A stretch of DNA of 64,000 nucleotides from Promethearchaeota archaeon Loki_b31. Its GTDB lineage: Archaea > Asgardarchaeota > Lokiarchaeia > Sigyniarchaeales > SOKP01. Every line of letters begins with the position of its first letter. Within the stretch, counting starts at the first letter, position 1. The stretch lies in assembly GCA_005222975.1 (NCBI GenBank), contig NJBI01000007.1:1-64000 (forward strand), given 5' to 3'. A model generated the notes under the pieces. That model ran no database searches, had not been told where the DNA came from, and was given only the letters and a program-made list of their open reading frames with translations. Positions 8,603-17,483 of this stretch are shown here, piece after piece. Made by a program: the position numbers and the translations under genes.

Positions 8603-10345
8603 ATGAAGATGAATAACATTTATTTAGAGAGAAAAATAAATAAAAGAATTTTAACTGCATGTATAGGACAATGCGTTCATGTAGCTGGTACATATAATTT
8701 CATTCAAATTTCAAAACAGTTAGGTTATAATAATCTATTTTTAGGACCTGCTACCCCTATTTCAATTGTTATCGATCAAATTAAAAAGTATGACCCTAAC
8801 ATTGTAGGGCTAAGTTATCGTTTAACGGCAGACACTGTTAGACCTTTACTAAATGAATTTTTCAAAAATTTTATAAGATTAGAGAATAAACCAAAAAAAT
8901 TATTTTTTGCTGGAACACCTGAAGTAGTTGAGATTGCAAGAAAATATGAAGGGTTCGATGAATTTTTTGTTGGAGGGGAATCAAAATTTGAATTAATTTC
9001 TATCTTGAGAAATGAGAAAGTAAAATCAGAAAGTAAAACAGAAATCCCTATGGACATTATTTCTCGAATACGATGGAAGAAACCTTATCCTGTAATTAGA
9101 GCGCACTTTGGATTACTTAATTTCAATGAGACAATAGAAGGAATAAAAGAAATTGCTAAAGCTAAAGTCTTAGATGTTATTTCAATTGCGCCCGATCAAA
9201 ATACGCAAGAAAATTATTTCCACCCTGAAAATCAAGATAAAGAATTATCTGGAGCGGGCGGGGTTCCTTTGCGCACTCAGCAAGATTTCGAGAAGCTCCA
9301 TCAAGCAAGATTAACCGGAAACTATCCGATGTTAAGGATATATGCTGGAACACGCGATTTCATTAAATTAGGAAAATTGTATCGAGATACAATTCAAAAT
9401 GCTTGGGCGGCAATTCCTATTTTTTGGTTTAATCAAATGGATAGTAGGGGGCCTTTAACTTTAAAAGATTCGATTAAACAACATCTAAACGCAATAAAGT
9501 GGCACGGAAAGCACAATATTCCCGTTGAAATAAACGATCCACATCATTGGAGCCTTCGAGATTCTCCTGATGCTATAGCTGTTGCTGATATGTATTTATG
9601 TGGAATTATAGCCAAAAAATTAGGCGTCAAAAATTTTATAGCACAGTATATGTTTAATACACCTCCATCAAGTTCACTTGATATGGACTTAGCAAAAATT
9701 CTCGCTAAAGATGAGTTACTTCAAACGCTAGCCAATGAGAACTTTACGATAATTAAGCAAGTTCGGACGGGAATAGCAAGTTTCCCATTAGATTTGGATA
9801 AAGCAAAAGGACAGCTTGCTATTGCGACATTTGTTCAATTAGCTATTAGACCAGACATTGTTCATGTAGTTAGTTCTTCTGAAGCTAGTCATGCAGCTCG
9901 TCCAGAAAACATAATAGAAAGTTGTAAAATAGTGGATCAAGTTATAGATAAAATTTATTCCAGTAAAATTAACATTATAGATAAAAAAATTGAGGAAAGG
10001 AAAGAAGAATTAATAAGACAAGCCAAATGGATAGTTAATTTAATACCTCATTTAACAAAAAATGAAGATGAAACGAAAAGTCCATATACCAATTATGAAG
10101 TATTAAGTCGACTCGTAGAATATGGTATATTTGATGCCCCACATTTAAAAAACAATAAATTTGCGTTGGGTAAAATTAAAACCAAAGTAATTAACGGTGC
10201 TTGTTATTCGTGGAATGAATCTCAGCAAAAAATTTACGATGAAATTGAAAGAATAAAAGACATTATTTTTAATAGCCCATTTAAAAATTTTTCAGATTCA
10301 TTACAACAAAAAGAAAAATCCATCACAAAGGTGATGGATGAATGA
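8603..10345 (+). CDS. Cobalamin-binding mutase-like protein (B12 Rossmann domain plus TIM-barrel-like domain)
   Basis: Residues ~10-150 look like a B12-binding Rossmann domain: GQCVHVAGTYNF fits the (D)xHxxG loop with the lower-ligand His, VGLSYRLTADTV fits the SxL strand, and DEFFVGGES fits the GG strand. The usual Asp two residues before the His is Cys. From ~160 to 460 a barrel-like domain contains GAGGVPLRTQQDF, PVEINDPHHWSLRDSPDAIA and AQYMFNTPP, reminiscent of glutamate-mutase/ornithine-aminomutase-class carbon-skeleton or amino mutases. The order (B12 domain first) differs from OraE. ATG 8603 follows GGGTGATT at good spacing, better than the ORF-track TTG at 8582. The stop overlaps the next gene (ATGA), so the two are translationally coupled. 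Confidence 0.7.
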   Translation: MKMNNIYLERKINKRILTACIGQCVHVAGTYNFIQISKQLGYNNLFLGPATPISIVIDQIKKYDPNIVGLSYRLTADTVRPLLNEFFKNFIRLENKPKKLFFAGTPEVVEIARKYEGFDEFFVGGESKFELISILRNEKVKSESKTEIPMDIISRIRWKKPYPVIRAHFGLLNFNETIEGIKEIAKAKVLDVISIAPDQNTQENYFHPENQDKELSGAGGVPLRTQQDFEKLHQARLTGNYPMLRIYAGTRDFIKLGKLYRDTIQNAWAAIPIFWFNQMDSRGPLTLKDSIKQHLNAIKWHGKHNIPVEINDPHHWSLRDSPDAIAVADMYLCGIIAKKLGVKNFIAQYMFNTPPSSSLDMDLAKILAKDELLQTLANENFTIIKQVRTGIASFPLDLDKAKGQLAIATFVQLAIRPDIVHVVSSSEASHAARPENIIESCKIVDQVIDKIYSSKINIIDKKIEERKEELIRQAKWIVNLIPHLTKNEDETKSPYTNYEVLSRLVEYGIFDAPHLKNNKFALGKIKTKVINGACYSWNESQQKIYDEIERIKDIIFNSPFKNFSDSLQQKEKSITKVMDE

Positions 10346-11448
10346 GATTCTGCGTTATTGGAGCAGGAAACGGTGGCCGAGCGTTTGCGGCATATTTATC
10401 GTCAAAAGGATATCCTGTAAATCTATATAATCGCTCATATACCAGAATTTATGACATCAAAAAGAAAGGAGGAATAAAAGCAAAAGGGAAGTTAAAAGGC
10501 TTTTTCCCAATTGATCTGATTACACAAAATCTAAATTTGGCAGTTAAGGATGTAGATATTATTTTAATAGTAACTCCTGCTTCAGCACATATAAGTATTG
10601 CAAAAAACATTGCACATCTTTTAACAAACGATCAGATAATATTGTTGAATCCAGGTAGAACTTTTGGAGCTGTAGAGTTTAGAAGTATAATAGAAAAGGA
10701 AAGGGGGAATCTCCCTGTTTTTATTGCTGAAACCCAAACATTACTTTTTACATCAAGACAATTGAAAAAAAATGAGGTTCAAATTCTTACAATTAAGGAT
10801 TCTGTTGATTTTTCGGCTTTTCCAGAGAAGCATACGTTTTTCATTAGTGATACATTGAGAGATGTTTTTCCCCAAATGAATCCTAGTGATAATTATCTGC
10901 AAGTTACATTAAATAATATGGGGATGTTATTGCATCCAACTCTCTCATTATTGAATGCGAGTGCTATGGATTATGGAAGAAAGTTCAATTTTTATGCACA
11001 AGGGGCATCTATACATACTTGTGAAATTCTTGAGACTCTTCAAATGGAATTCAGAAAGATTTTTGAAAAGTTAAATTTAAAACAAATAAATTTTTGTGAA
11101 TGGGTGGAGAAATCTTATGGATTTAAAGCAAACAGTATCTATAAAGCTATTCAAAAAATAGAAGCATATAAAAATATTGTTGCTCCAAAAGAATTAATAA
11201 CTAGATATTTCACTGAAGATGTTCCAACTGGACTTGTACCTATGGCGTCATTAGGAGAATTCTTAGAAATTTCTACACCTATAATTGATTCAATCATAAA
11301 TTTATCTTCGATTTTATGTGGAACTGATTTTAAAAAAGAGGGAAGAAACATTATGAACTTAAAATTGGCTAACTATATAACAAAACAAATGAAAGGAGAA
11401 GATTTGTTTGGAATAAAAAAAAGTTCAGAAGCACAAATCAGTACTTAA
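10342..11448 (+). CDS. Octopine/opine dehydrogenase family NAD(P)-dependent oxidoreductase
   Basis: The N-terminal Rossmann fold has VIGAGNGGRAFAAYL (GxGxxG) and the protein has the family's second domain (NLYNRSYTR, DIILIVTPASAH, AETQTLLFTSRQL, NNMGMLLHPTLSLLNAS, DVPTGLVPMASLGE). This family reductively condenses a 2-oxo acid with the amino group of an amino acid, or runs in reverse. Length (368 aa) is normal. It starts within the last codon of the B12-mutase-like gene, so the two enzymes are probably made in stoichiometric amounts and share a pathway. The specific substrates are unknown; a nearby racemase makes a basic or D-amino-acid substrate plausible. Confidence 0.85.
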   Translation: MRFCVIGAGNGGRAFAAYLSSKGYPVNLYNRSYTRIYDIKKKGGIKAKGKLKGFFPIDLITQNLNLAVKDVDIILIVTPASAHISIAKNIAHLLTNDQIILLNPGRTFGAVEFRSIIEKERGNLPVFIAETQTLLFTSRQLKKNEVQILTIKDSVDFSAFPEKHTFFISDTLRDVFPQMNPSDNYLQVTLNNMGMLLHPTLSLLNASAMDYGRKFNFYAQGASIHTCEILETLQMEFRKIFEKLNLKQINFCEWVEKSYGFKANSIYKAIQKIEAYKNIVAPKELITRYFTEDVPTGLVPMASLGEFLEISTPIIDSIINLSSILCGTDFKKEGRNIMNLKLANYITKQMKGEDLFGIKKSSEAQIST

Positions 11449-11521
11449 ATTTGTTTTACTTTATATTAAACTTTAATTTCTTCCAAATTAAGGAGTTATA
11501 TCTAAAATCTTTATTTTTTAA

Positions 11522-12877
11522 TTATTTAAACATTTCCATAAAGGCCCCGAGCCTTGTCTTCATTTGATCGATGCTTTCTCCAATTTTATTAAAGGTAATT
11601 GCAGTTGTTGGTATTTCAAGCTCGCGTCTTACTTTCTCTCTCAGCATTGTATAACAATTTGAAACAGAATGACATCCAAATAATTGAAAAAATATAAGAC
11701 CATCGGCATTTAGTTTTTTTGCCACTCTCAAATATGAGTCAGTTAATGTGTCGTTATCACAGCCAATACCTGCTACTGTTGCATTCAAAAGAAACCGAGC
11801 GTATTCTTCGACAGGATTTAAATGACTATCCATGGGTATTTCATCTAAGAATCTTATTACTTCCCAGTCAGCATAAATCGCTCTCCCGCCTAGTTCATAT
11901 ATAATATTGTGGGTTTTTGGTTCCCATCCTCCGAATATGGGCGTTACAAAAATACGTGGCGTTTTAGACACATCCATTCCAACTCCCTTTCTTATTCTTT
12001 CCCGCATTTCGTCTACGAGTGAAATTAAATTATCCCTATATCGTATCGAATTAGAATTATAATCTTGAAATGTAATACTTAATAAAGCTAATATTTCACT
12101 AAATGTTGCTGGATTACACGGATAAAAATCAGAAGCACTAATCTCGTAGATTATTGTTTTATAAGAATTTTTTATTTGATTACCAATTTTAAATTGCTCT
12201 CTCAATTGATTATCCGTTATTGTATTGCCCGTTAAATTCTCAAATTCTCTTATGGCGCTCGATACATTATCAGTTAGAATTTCCAAAGCATTTCCAATAT
12301 TTCTGGGAGGAATATCAATCCATATTTGCTTTGGGTCTTGATTGATTGCTTTTAAGGATTCCATATATTTATTATACGCGCTACATCGAATTGTAACGTT
12401 GAGACAGGCATCTAAATTACGACCTTTGGAAACATGCGCACCAACTAAACTTTTCAACCCAAAACAGAAGTCACTTGAAATTCCATTCTCAATTCCAAGA
12501 TCGTACATATCGTTGTATTTTTTGTTAATCGTGTCAATTACATCCTCAATTATTTCGTCAACAATTTTACTGATTTCAGATATTCCAAGTTTTTTAACAA
12601 AACTTAAGAAATTAGAAACATTATTCCAGCCAAAAAAACTAGACGCCGAACCTAAGTAAGCGAGGTAATTACTTATTTCAAAAGTGTGCATCCTTATCGG
12701 AAACACAGGTACAGCACCTGCCGCGAAGGCTAAGTCTGAAAAAGGTAAAGAGATACCTACTAATTTCTTTTTCTCTCGGAACTTTTTCCTTTTTAGGTAA
12801 TTACGACCTGCCAAAAGATTGTAAGCAATTCTTAGTACAGAGCTAAAAGTTATTATTTCGTCAGCAATTAAACTCAT
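11522..12877 (-). CDS. 2-hydroxyacyl-CoA dehydratase B-type subunit (paralogue 2)
   Basis: A 451-aa HgdB/FldC-like subunit expected to carry a [4Fe-4S] cluster and form the catalytic dehydratase with the upstream subunit. Seen: FSDLAFAAGAVPVFPIRM, FYPCNPATFSEILALL, GIGCDNDTL, FFQLFGCHSVSNC. Last gene of a minus-strand operon activase - subunit (12874-14013) - this gene; its ATG overlaps the preceding stop (ATGA at 12877-12874). It is closely similar along its full length to the protein at 4278-5636, and is the better-supported functional copy because both partners are adjacent. The substrate cannot be assigned; family members act on 2-hydroxyglutaryl-, lactoyl-, phenyllactyl- or aromatic acyl-CoA. 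Confidence 0.9.
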   Translation of the reverse strand: MSLIADEIITFSSVLRIAYNLLAGRNYLKRKKFREKKKLVGISLPFSDLAFAAGAVPVFPIRMHTFEISNYLAYLGSASSFFGWNNVSNFLSFVKKLGISEISKIVDEIIEDVIDTINKKYNDMYDLGIENGISSDFCFGLKSLVGAHVSKGRNLDACLNVTIRCSAYNKYMESLKAINQDPKQIWIDIPPRNIGNALEILTDNVSSAIREFENLTGNTITDNQLREQFKIGNQIKNSYKTIIYEISASDFYPCNPATFSEILALLSITFQDYNSNSIRYRDNLISLVDEMRERIRKGVGMDVSKTPRIFVTPIFGGWEPKTHNIIYELGGRAIYADWEVIRFLDEIPMDSHLNPVEEYARFLLNATVAGIGCDNDTLTDSYLRVAKKLNADGLIFFQLFGCHSVSNCYTMLREKVRRELEIPTTAITFNKIGESIDQMKTRLGAFMEMFK

Positions 12878-14013
12878 TTCATCATCTCCAAATACGCTTC
12901 TATTCTTGTTGAGAGCTGCCCTCGATTAGCTCGAGAATAATCTCTCTCTAAATTCAATATTTGTATTCCTTTTTCTTGTAACTCATTTTTCAAGAAAGAA
13001 GCCATTAACGATATGTGGTCGCAAAATTTAATAATATGGTTGAATACGCCTAATTTTTTTCCAGTTTTTTTTATGTAGTTCTTAGAATAATTTTCAATCG
13101 AAGATACTTTTTGTTGCAAGAAATTAGGTACTGAATGGTCTCCATACTTGTTATTTTTAAATCTCAGCACCAATAAATCTAAAGGATCTTTGTTTGAATT
13201 TATCGAGTCATCATCTATAACTTGTGAATAATAGTGATTTCCAATCCATGTATCGAAATAAACAATATTTCCCCCTCCTTCTTCGATTAAATCTACTAAG
13301 TTATCGTTAATGAAGATCGAACATCCCGTAAATAAAATATCTTTAGATAAACCAAGGTTTTGAGGTGGACTGGTTTTAACTTCTTCAATGTACTTTTCTA
13401 AATCAGGTAGGAATGTTGGACCATACAATATTGCTTTTTGAATTATTTTTAATTTTTCTGAGCCCAAAATCTCTAAATCATTAACTTGCGATAATTTTTT
13501 TTTAAAATCATTATACTTCTTAATACTCTCAGATAATTTTTCGTCAGAAATTTTTTCTCCTATAATATCTTCAAGCTGCTCCTTTAAATTTTGTAGTTCT
13601 AACTTGAAATATTTTAAACTACTTTCATCCGTCATATACGGTACATAAAAATTCAAACGAGAGATGTTAAAATATTTAGTAATTATTTCTGAAGCACAAA
13701 CATCTGATACGCAGTGGTTTGAAACAATAAAATAATCCACCAAATCTAAAAATCTGAAGTCATTTGGTTTAGTAGAAAATAATCCAATACATGATTGAGC
13801 AAATGCACATGTAGAAGGAGGTAAAAAATCGTGACTAGCTTCCATCAACTCGTCATTCCCTCCAAACATCATCCTTAAAGGAAAGAAACCCGCTGCATCT
13901 ATCAACTCTTCGGGGATATTATCGTGAGCCAAAAAAGCAATAATTTTAACGCCTTCTTGCTTTTTTTCTTTAAGAAATAACGAAAACTCTGGGAGAAGAA
14001 TGGTATCGGCCAT
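12874..14013 (-). CDS. 2-hydroxyacyl-CoA dehydratase second subunit (HgdA/HgdB superfamily)
   Basis: 379-aa member of the same superfamily but of the shorter type. EELIDAAGFFPLRMMFGG, FLPPSTCAFAQSCIG and SNHCVSDVCASE are the characteristic Cys-containing stretches that ligate the cluster, and a second half-domain has LFTGCSIFINDNLVDLIEEGGGNIVYFD. It presumably pairs with the 11522-12877 subunit to which it is overlapped by 4 nt, and is activated by the ATPase encoded just upstream. The ATG start gives MADTILLPEF, which fits the helical N-terminus of the family. Confidence 0.88.
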   Translation of the reverse strand: MADTILLPEFSLFLKEKKQEGVKIIAFLAHDNIPEELIDAAGFFPLRMMFGGNDELMEASHDFLPPSTCAFAQSCIGLFSTKPNDFRFLDLVDYFIVSNHCVSDVCASEIITKYFNISRLNFYVPYMTDESSLKYFKLELQNLKEQLEDIIGEKISDEKLSESIKKYNDFKKKLSQVNDLEILGSEKLKIIQKAILYGPTFLPDLEKYIEEVKTSPPQNLGLSKDILFTGCSIFINDNLVDLIEEGGGNIVYFDTWIGNHYYSQVIDDDSINSNKDPLDLLVLRFKNNKYGDHSVPNFLQQKVSSIENYSKNYIKKTGKKLGVFNHIIKFCDHISLMASFLKNELQEKGIQILNLERDYSRANRGQLSTRIEAYLEMMK

Positions 14014-14122
14014 ATTATCAGCTTTAGTAGTATTAAATTATCTATCTGAAAAGACTTAATTCCTTATAAAAGTTTACCGATTTAAAATATAGATAAAAAT
14101 ATTAAAATTAAATGAAATTAAT

Positions 14123-14911
14123 TTAATTAGAATTGTTTTCTTGAGCTATTAATGCTGCACCAATAGCCCCCGTTAGTTGAGGAAATTTAGGTGTTTCGAT
14201 TTCATATCCAAGTTCGTCTTCTAAATATTTTTTTACACCCGGGTTATTAGCGACTCCACCACAGAAAATTAATTTAGGTCCAACTCCAATACGTTTTGCC
14301 ATTCCAGCAACTCTTCTCGCAATTGATTTATGTATGCCACTTGCAATCTCTTCTTTAGAGGCTCCTCTCGCGAATAAACTTATTACTTCGCTCTCAGCGA
14401 AGACTGTACACGTGGAACTTATTGAGGCTGACTTGTTTGTTTTTAAGGCCAAGTTTCCAAATTGATCAATAGGAACTTCCAACGCGTGAGCCATGACTTC
14501 CAAAAATCGACCCGTTCCTGCTGCGCATTTGTCATTCATTTGAAAGTCAATAACATTCCCCGTTTTCGTAGATATTACAATTGCTTTACTATCTTGACCC
14601 CCAATATCTATTACGGAATGAGCATCTGGAAAGAAATATTGCACGCCCTTAGCGTGAGCTGTAATTTCAGTCACTCGATCGTCTGCTATGTCTATTGTGT
14701 TTCGACCATAACCAGTACTCATAACAAAAACATCCGCTCTTTTCAGATTATTTTTTCCTAGCATGTTATTAAATAAGTTATGACCTATTTTTTTAAAGTC
14801 GTAAGTAGAGCGTTCTGTGCGATGATCAATCAGTTTTCCATCGTTTAAAAGCACTATCTTTGTTGCTAAGGAACCAATATCTATACCAATAAAATTCTTC
14901 AATTTAATCAT
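14123..14911 (-). CDS. 2-hydroxyacyl-CoA dehydratase activase (HgdC/BadF/BcrA ATPase)
   Basis: The ATP-dependent 'archerase' that injects one low-potential electron into the dehydratase. ASKHA-fold phosphate loops are seen: FIGIDIGSLATKIVLL at the N-terminus, SVIDIGGQDSKAI, DKCAAGTGRFLEVM (with one of the two Cys that bind the intersubunit [4Fe-4S] cluster), SSTCTVFAESEV (the second Cys) and FCGGVANNPGV. Length (262 aa) equals typical HgdC. It is the first gene of the dehydratase operon, 109 nt before the next ORF. Confidence 0.93.
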   Translation of the reverse strand: MIKLKNFIGIDIGSLATKIVLLNDGKLIDHRTERSTYDFKKIGHNLFNNMLGKNNLKRADVFVMSTGYGRNTIDIADDRVTEITAHAKGVQYFFPDAHSVIDIGGQDSKAIVISTKTGNVIDFQMNDKCAAGTGRFLEVMAHALEVPIDQFGNLALKTNKSASISSTCTVFAESEVISLFARGASKEEIASGIHKSIARRVAGMAKRIGVGPKLIFCGGVANNPGVKKYLEDELGYEIETPKFPQLTGAIGAALIAQENNSN

Positions 14912-14980
14912 TTAAAAATATAATTTTATAATTAAAATTTTTTAAAAAATTTTAAATTTTCGATAAAACCAAATAATTTT

Positions 14981-15700
14981 TTAACCTAATAGAAGAATTG
15001 AAACTATTATAGTTAGACCAAAAGCGGCTAGCATTTTAAGAACATTTTTCCATAATGATTCTCTCGAAATGAAACCTACAAAAATGCCTAGAAGAACAAT
15101 GAATATAAAAATAATTAAAAAAGAAAAGATGAAAAAATTAATCCCTGCCCTTACAGTAAAAAAAAATGGAATTAATGGGACGATTCCACCTAAAAGCGGC
15201 GCACCCCCATTTACTAGCGATACAATTATACTTGCCAATCTTTCTGCCTTTTCTTGTAATGTCTTTACTTTCCTTCTCTTCTTATTTGATTTTTTTAGAT
15301 TTAGTTTTTTTCTTTTATTTTTATCATTAAAATTAACCGTCAACATTGCTTTCTCGATTTCTTTGTCTTCTAATAACTCATCCTCTTCTTTTTCTTCCTC
15401 TTTCTTCCTTATTACCATAGCCTTATCTAACTCTGCTTTCAATCTCTTCTGTTCTGCTTTTTCAGATATGTATGAACCACTTAATCCCGATATGAACATT
15501 GAAATTGATGTTGCGAACCCCGTTAATATTACAATATGGCTATCTACAGTTTGTTGTCCGTCTTTAAATATTAATATAAAAAATCCTAATAAAATGCCTA
15601 AAATAGTTAACATTCCGTCGTAAAAGTTATTTACAAAATAACGGCGGGCAATGGATCCAAAATCAGTAATTTTCGCGTATGTTTTGATTTTTTTTATCAT
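14981..15700 (-). CDS. VIT1/CCC1-like integral membrane protein
   Basis: 239-aa membrane protein. The N-terminal part RRYFVNNFYDGMLTILGILLGFFI and GFATSISMFISGLSGSYISEKAEQKR match the VIT1/CCC1 (vacuolar iron transporter-like) family helix pair. A long charged cytoplasmic segment follows (about residues 80-150, many Lys/Glu), and three more helices including NGGAPLLGGIVPLIPFFF. It could move divalent metal ions (Fe/Mn) across the cell membrane. Immediately upstream is a split paralogue (15832-16622). The basic/acidic middle segment is longer than in typical bacterial relatives. Confidence 0.75.
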   Translation of the reverse strand: MIKKIKTYAKITDFGSIARRYFVNNFYDGMLTILGILLGFFILIFKDGQQTVDSHIVILTGFATSISMFISGLSGSYISEKAEQKRLKAELDKAMVIRKKEEEKEEDELLEDKEIEKAMLTVNFNDKNKRKKLNLKKSNKKRRKVKTLQEKAERLASIIVSLVNGGAPLLGGIVPLIPFFFTVRAGINFFIFSFLIIFIFIVLLGIFVGFISRESLWKNVLKMLAAFGLTIIVSILLLG

Positions 15701-15831
15701 TTTGTATTAATTAACTTTAGTAAGATTAAATAGAATTTTTATGATCCTTATATCTAAATAATAATTTTATTTAAGTTTTTTTCAAATTATTTCTTCTATT
15801 CGTAACAATTTTATTTTAATTGAAGGGTAAA

Positions 15832-16347
15832 TTAAGTAGGAATTACTAATTGTAGCAATAGAGAAACAAGTAAAGTCGTAATACCCGCTGTAACTAAATG
15901 AATTGCGTACTTGGCATGTCCCCCGCCAGAGATTTTTCCTAAAAATACACCTAAATAAATCAATATAGCTATTAAAACTCCATAAGCAACTAAAAAATGA
16001 AATATGGATAATGAATCTCCAAAGAAAAACGGAATCAAAGGAAGGATCGATCCTAAAACAGGAGCTCCCCCGTCGACTGAAGATGCGATAATGGTGGCAA
16101 ATCTTTCTGATTGTTCGATTATTGATTTATGATTATTTTTTTTTTTTTTCTTTAGATTACCCTTTAGAGAAATTTTCTTATTATTATTATTATTATTTAA
16201 TTTTATGGGAGTTACCATTGCTTTTTGAATCTCTTGATCTTCTAAAATTTCTTTCTCATCGTTATTTAAGCCATTTTTCTCTTTACTATTCGGTTTTTCT
16301 TCCTTTTCTTCTTCAAAAATTGCCATTTCATTTTTTAGATCAATCAT
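15832..16347 (-). CDS. C-terminal part of a split VIT1/CCC1-like protein
   Basis: 171-aa ORF that corresponds to the second half of the intact paralogue: a charged loop with EKEILEDQEIQKAMVTP (compare DELLEDKEIEKAMLTV), then SERFATIIASSVDGGAPVLGSILPLIPFFFG and two further helices. Its ATG overlaps the stop of 16344-16622 (ATGA), right after a run of ten A on the coding strand. Reading through with a one-base shift would join the two ORFs into a protein colinear with 14981-15700. Either a frameshift mutation, programmed slippage, translational coupling of two half-proteins, or a sequencing error in the homopolymer explains this. Confidence 0.6.
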   Translation of the reverse strand: MIDLKNEMAIFEEEKEEKPNSKEKNGLNNDEKEILEDQEIQKAMVTPIKLNNNNNNKKISLKGNLKKKKKNNHKSIIEQSERFATIIASSVDGGAPVLGSILPLIPFFFGDSLSIFHFLVAYGVLIAILIYLGVFLGKISGGGHAKYAIHLVTAGITTLLVSLLLQLVIPT

Positions 16348-16622
16348 TTTTTTTTTCTTTCGGCTTCTTCAGAGAGAAAGGCGCCCCATAAGCCACTAAT
16401 ACCAATTGCTAAAGCAGTGGAAAAACCAGTTATTATAATAATAGTTGAACTCAAAAATTGAGCTGGACTTGAAAGAAATATGATGAAACTTCCGCTAATT
16501 ATTCCCGCACAAGTTAAAGCTCCGTCAAAGCAGTTATTAAAAAATTTACGGCGAACAATTATTCCTAAATTAGACAGTTCAGAATATTTGCGCCATTTCT
16601 TGATTAAATCTTTTAAACCCAT
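16344..16622 (-). CDS. N-terminal part of a split VIT1/CCC1-like protein
   Basis: 92-aa ORF with IVRRKFFNNCFDGALTCAGIISGSF and a second helix GFSTALAIGISGLWGAFLSEEAER, matching residues ~15-85 of the 239-aa paralogue. It ends at KKK-stop inside the A10 run (T10 on the plus strand, 16347-16356). Only the first two membrane helices are encoded here; the rest is in the overlapping ORF 15832-16347. Confidence 0.6.
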   Translation of the reverse strand: MGLKDLIKKWRKYSELSNLGIIVRRKFFNNCFDGALTCAGIISGSFIIFLSSPAQFLSSTIIIITGFSTALAIGISGLWGAFLSEEAERKKK

Positions 16623-16838
16623 TTTTTTTAAAAAGCACCTTTTTTCGCATTTTGTACAAACAATAAATCTCTTATGTTAAATGACATATTTTTTAATTTT
16701 AAGGGGGAATCTATTATAATCCTTATAAGTACTTGATGCTATTAATCTTTTTGAATTAAATTTCAGTAAAAACTGATGATTTTTATTTATCTAATCATAT
16801 AATATTCATAGAATATTAAAAATATAGTGATTTATAAA

Positions 16839-17483
16839 ATGTCATCTAATAGGAAAATTAAAGAAGAAATAATTGCCTTACTCATAGATCATGTTCGGAT
16901 TATTTACTCTATTATTAGCGACATGGGCGTGTATTACACCACCTGGGCAGAAGACTTTGAGGCAAATAAAAAAAGTTTAGAAAAGAAAAAAAGTAAAATG
17001 CAATTATCAGAAGAAGAAGGTGACGAGCTAAAAATTCGCTTAATACAGAACTTTTCAGAGGCAGAAGCTTTTAATCTCGGAGATTACGTAGCACTAGTGT
17101 TGAAGATGGATAATGTTATTAATTATCCCCTCGAATTTGTCGATATGTTAACAAAAATTCGCTTAACTGGTAAAAGTGCAGATGAGATTAAGAAGAAATA
17201 CCACAAGTTAATAAACCAAATTATGGAAATGGCTGGTATCTTGAAAACTGCGATAAAAAACTTAAGGGATAATCCGGATAAAGTCTTTGATAACACGACT
17301 ACAATTCATGAACTTGAATCTGAAATTGACAAAACTTACAGGCAATTTCTTGAGTTTTTATATTCTAATGTTGAAGACATAAGAACTTTACTACGTATCA
17401 GGGATAGTATTGTGCTACTGGAGCAGATGGCGGACCGTATCCACGACATTTCAGACCTTATGAGAATTTTAATTTATAGTTAA
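16839..17483 (+). CDS. DUF47/PhoU-like helical protein
   Basis: A ~214-aa all-helical protein. ELESEIDKTYRQFLEFLY and LLEQMADRIHDISDLMRI are the repeated ExxxD-type helices that form the metal cluster in PhoU-like (DUF47) proteins, which usually regulate or assist phosphate transporters. No phosphate transporter gene is adjacent. The ORF track uses a GTG (16827), but the ATG at 16839 (MSSNRKIKEE) is a more natural start. Its stop overlaps by 4 nt the stop of the convergent giant gene at 17480-21565. Confidence 0.75.
   Translation: MSSNRKIKEEIIALLIDHVRIIYSIISDMGVYYTTWAEDFEANKKSLEKKKSKMQLSEEEGDELKIRLIQNFSEAEAFNLGDYVALVLKMDNVINYPLEFVDMLTKIRLTGKSADEIKKKYHKLINQIMEMAGILKTAIKNLRDNPDKVFDNTTTIHELESEIDKTYRQFLEFLYSNVEDIRTLLRIRDSIVLLEQMADRIHDISDLMRILIYS

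Noticed and set aside
15069-15623. 184-aa plus-strand ORF inside 14981-15700
   Set aside because: It is the antisense of a membrane-protein gene with low-complexity codons; Ser/Phe/Leu-rich shadow.
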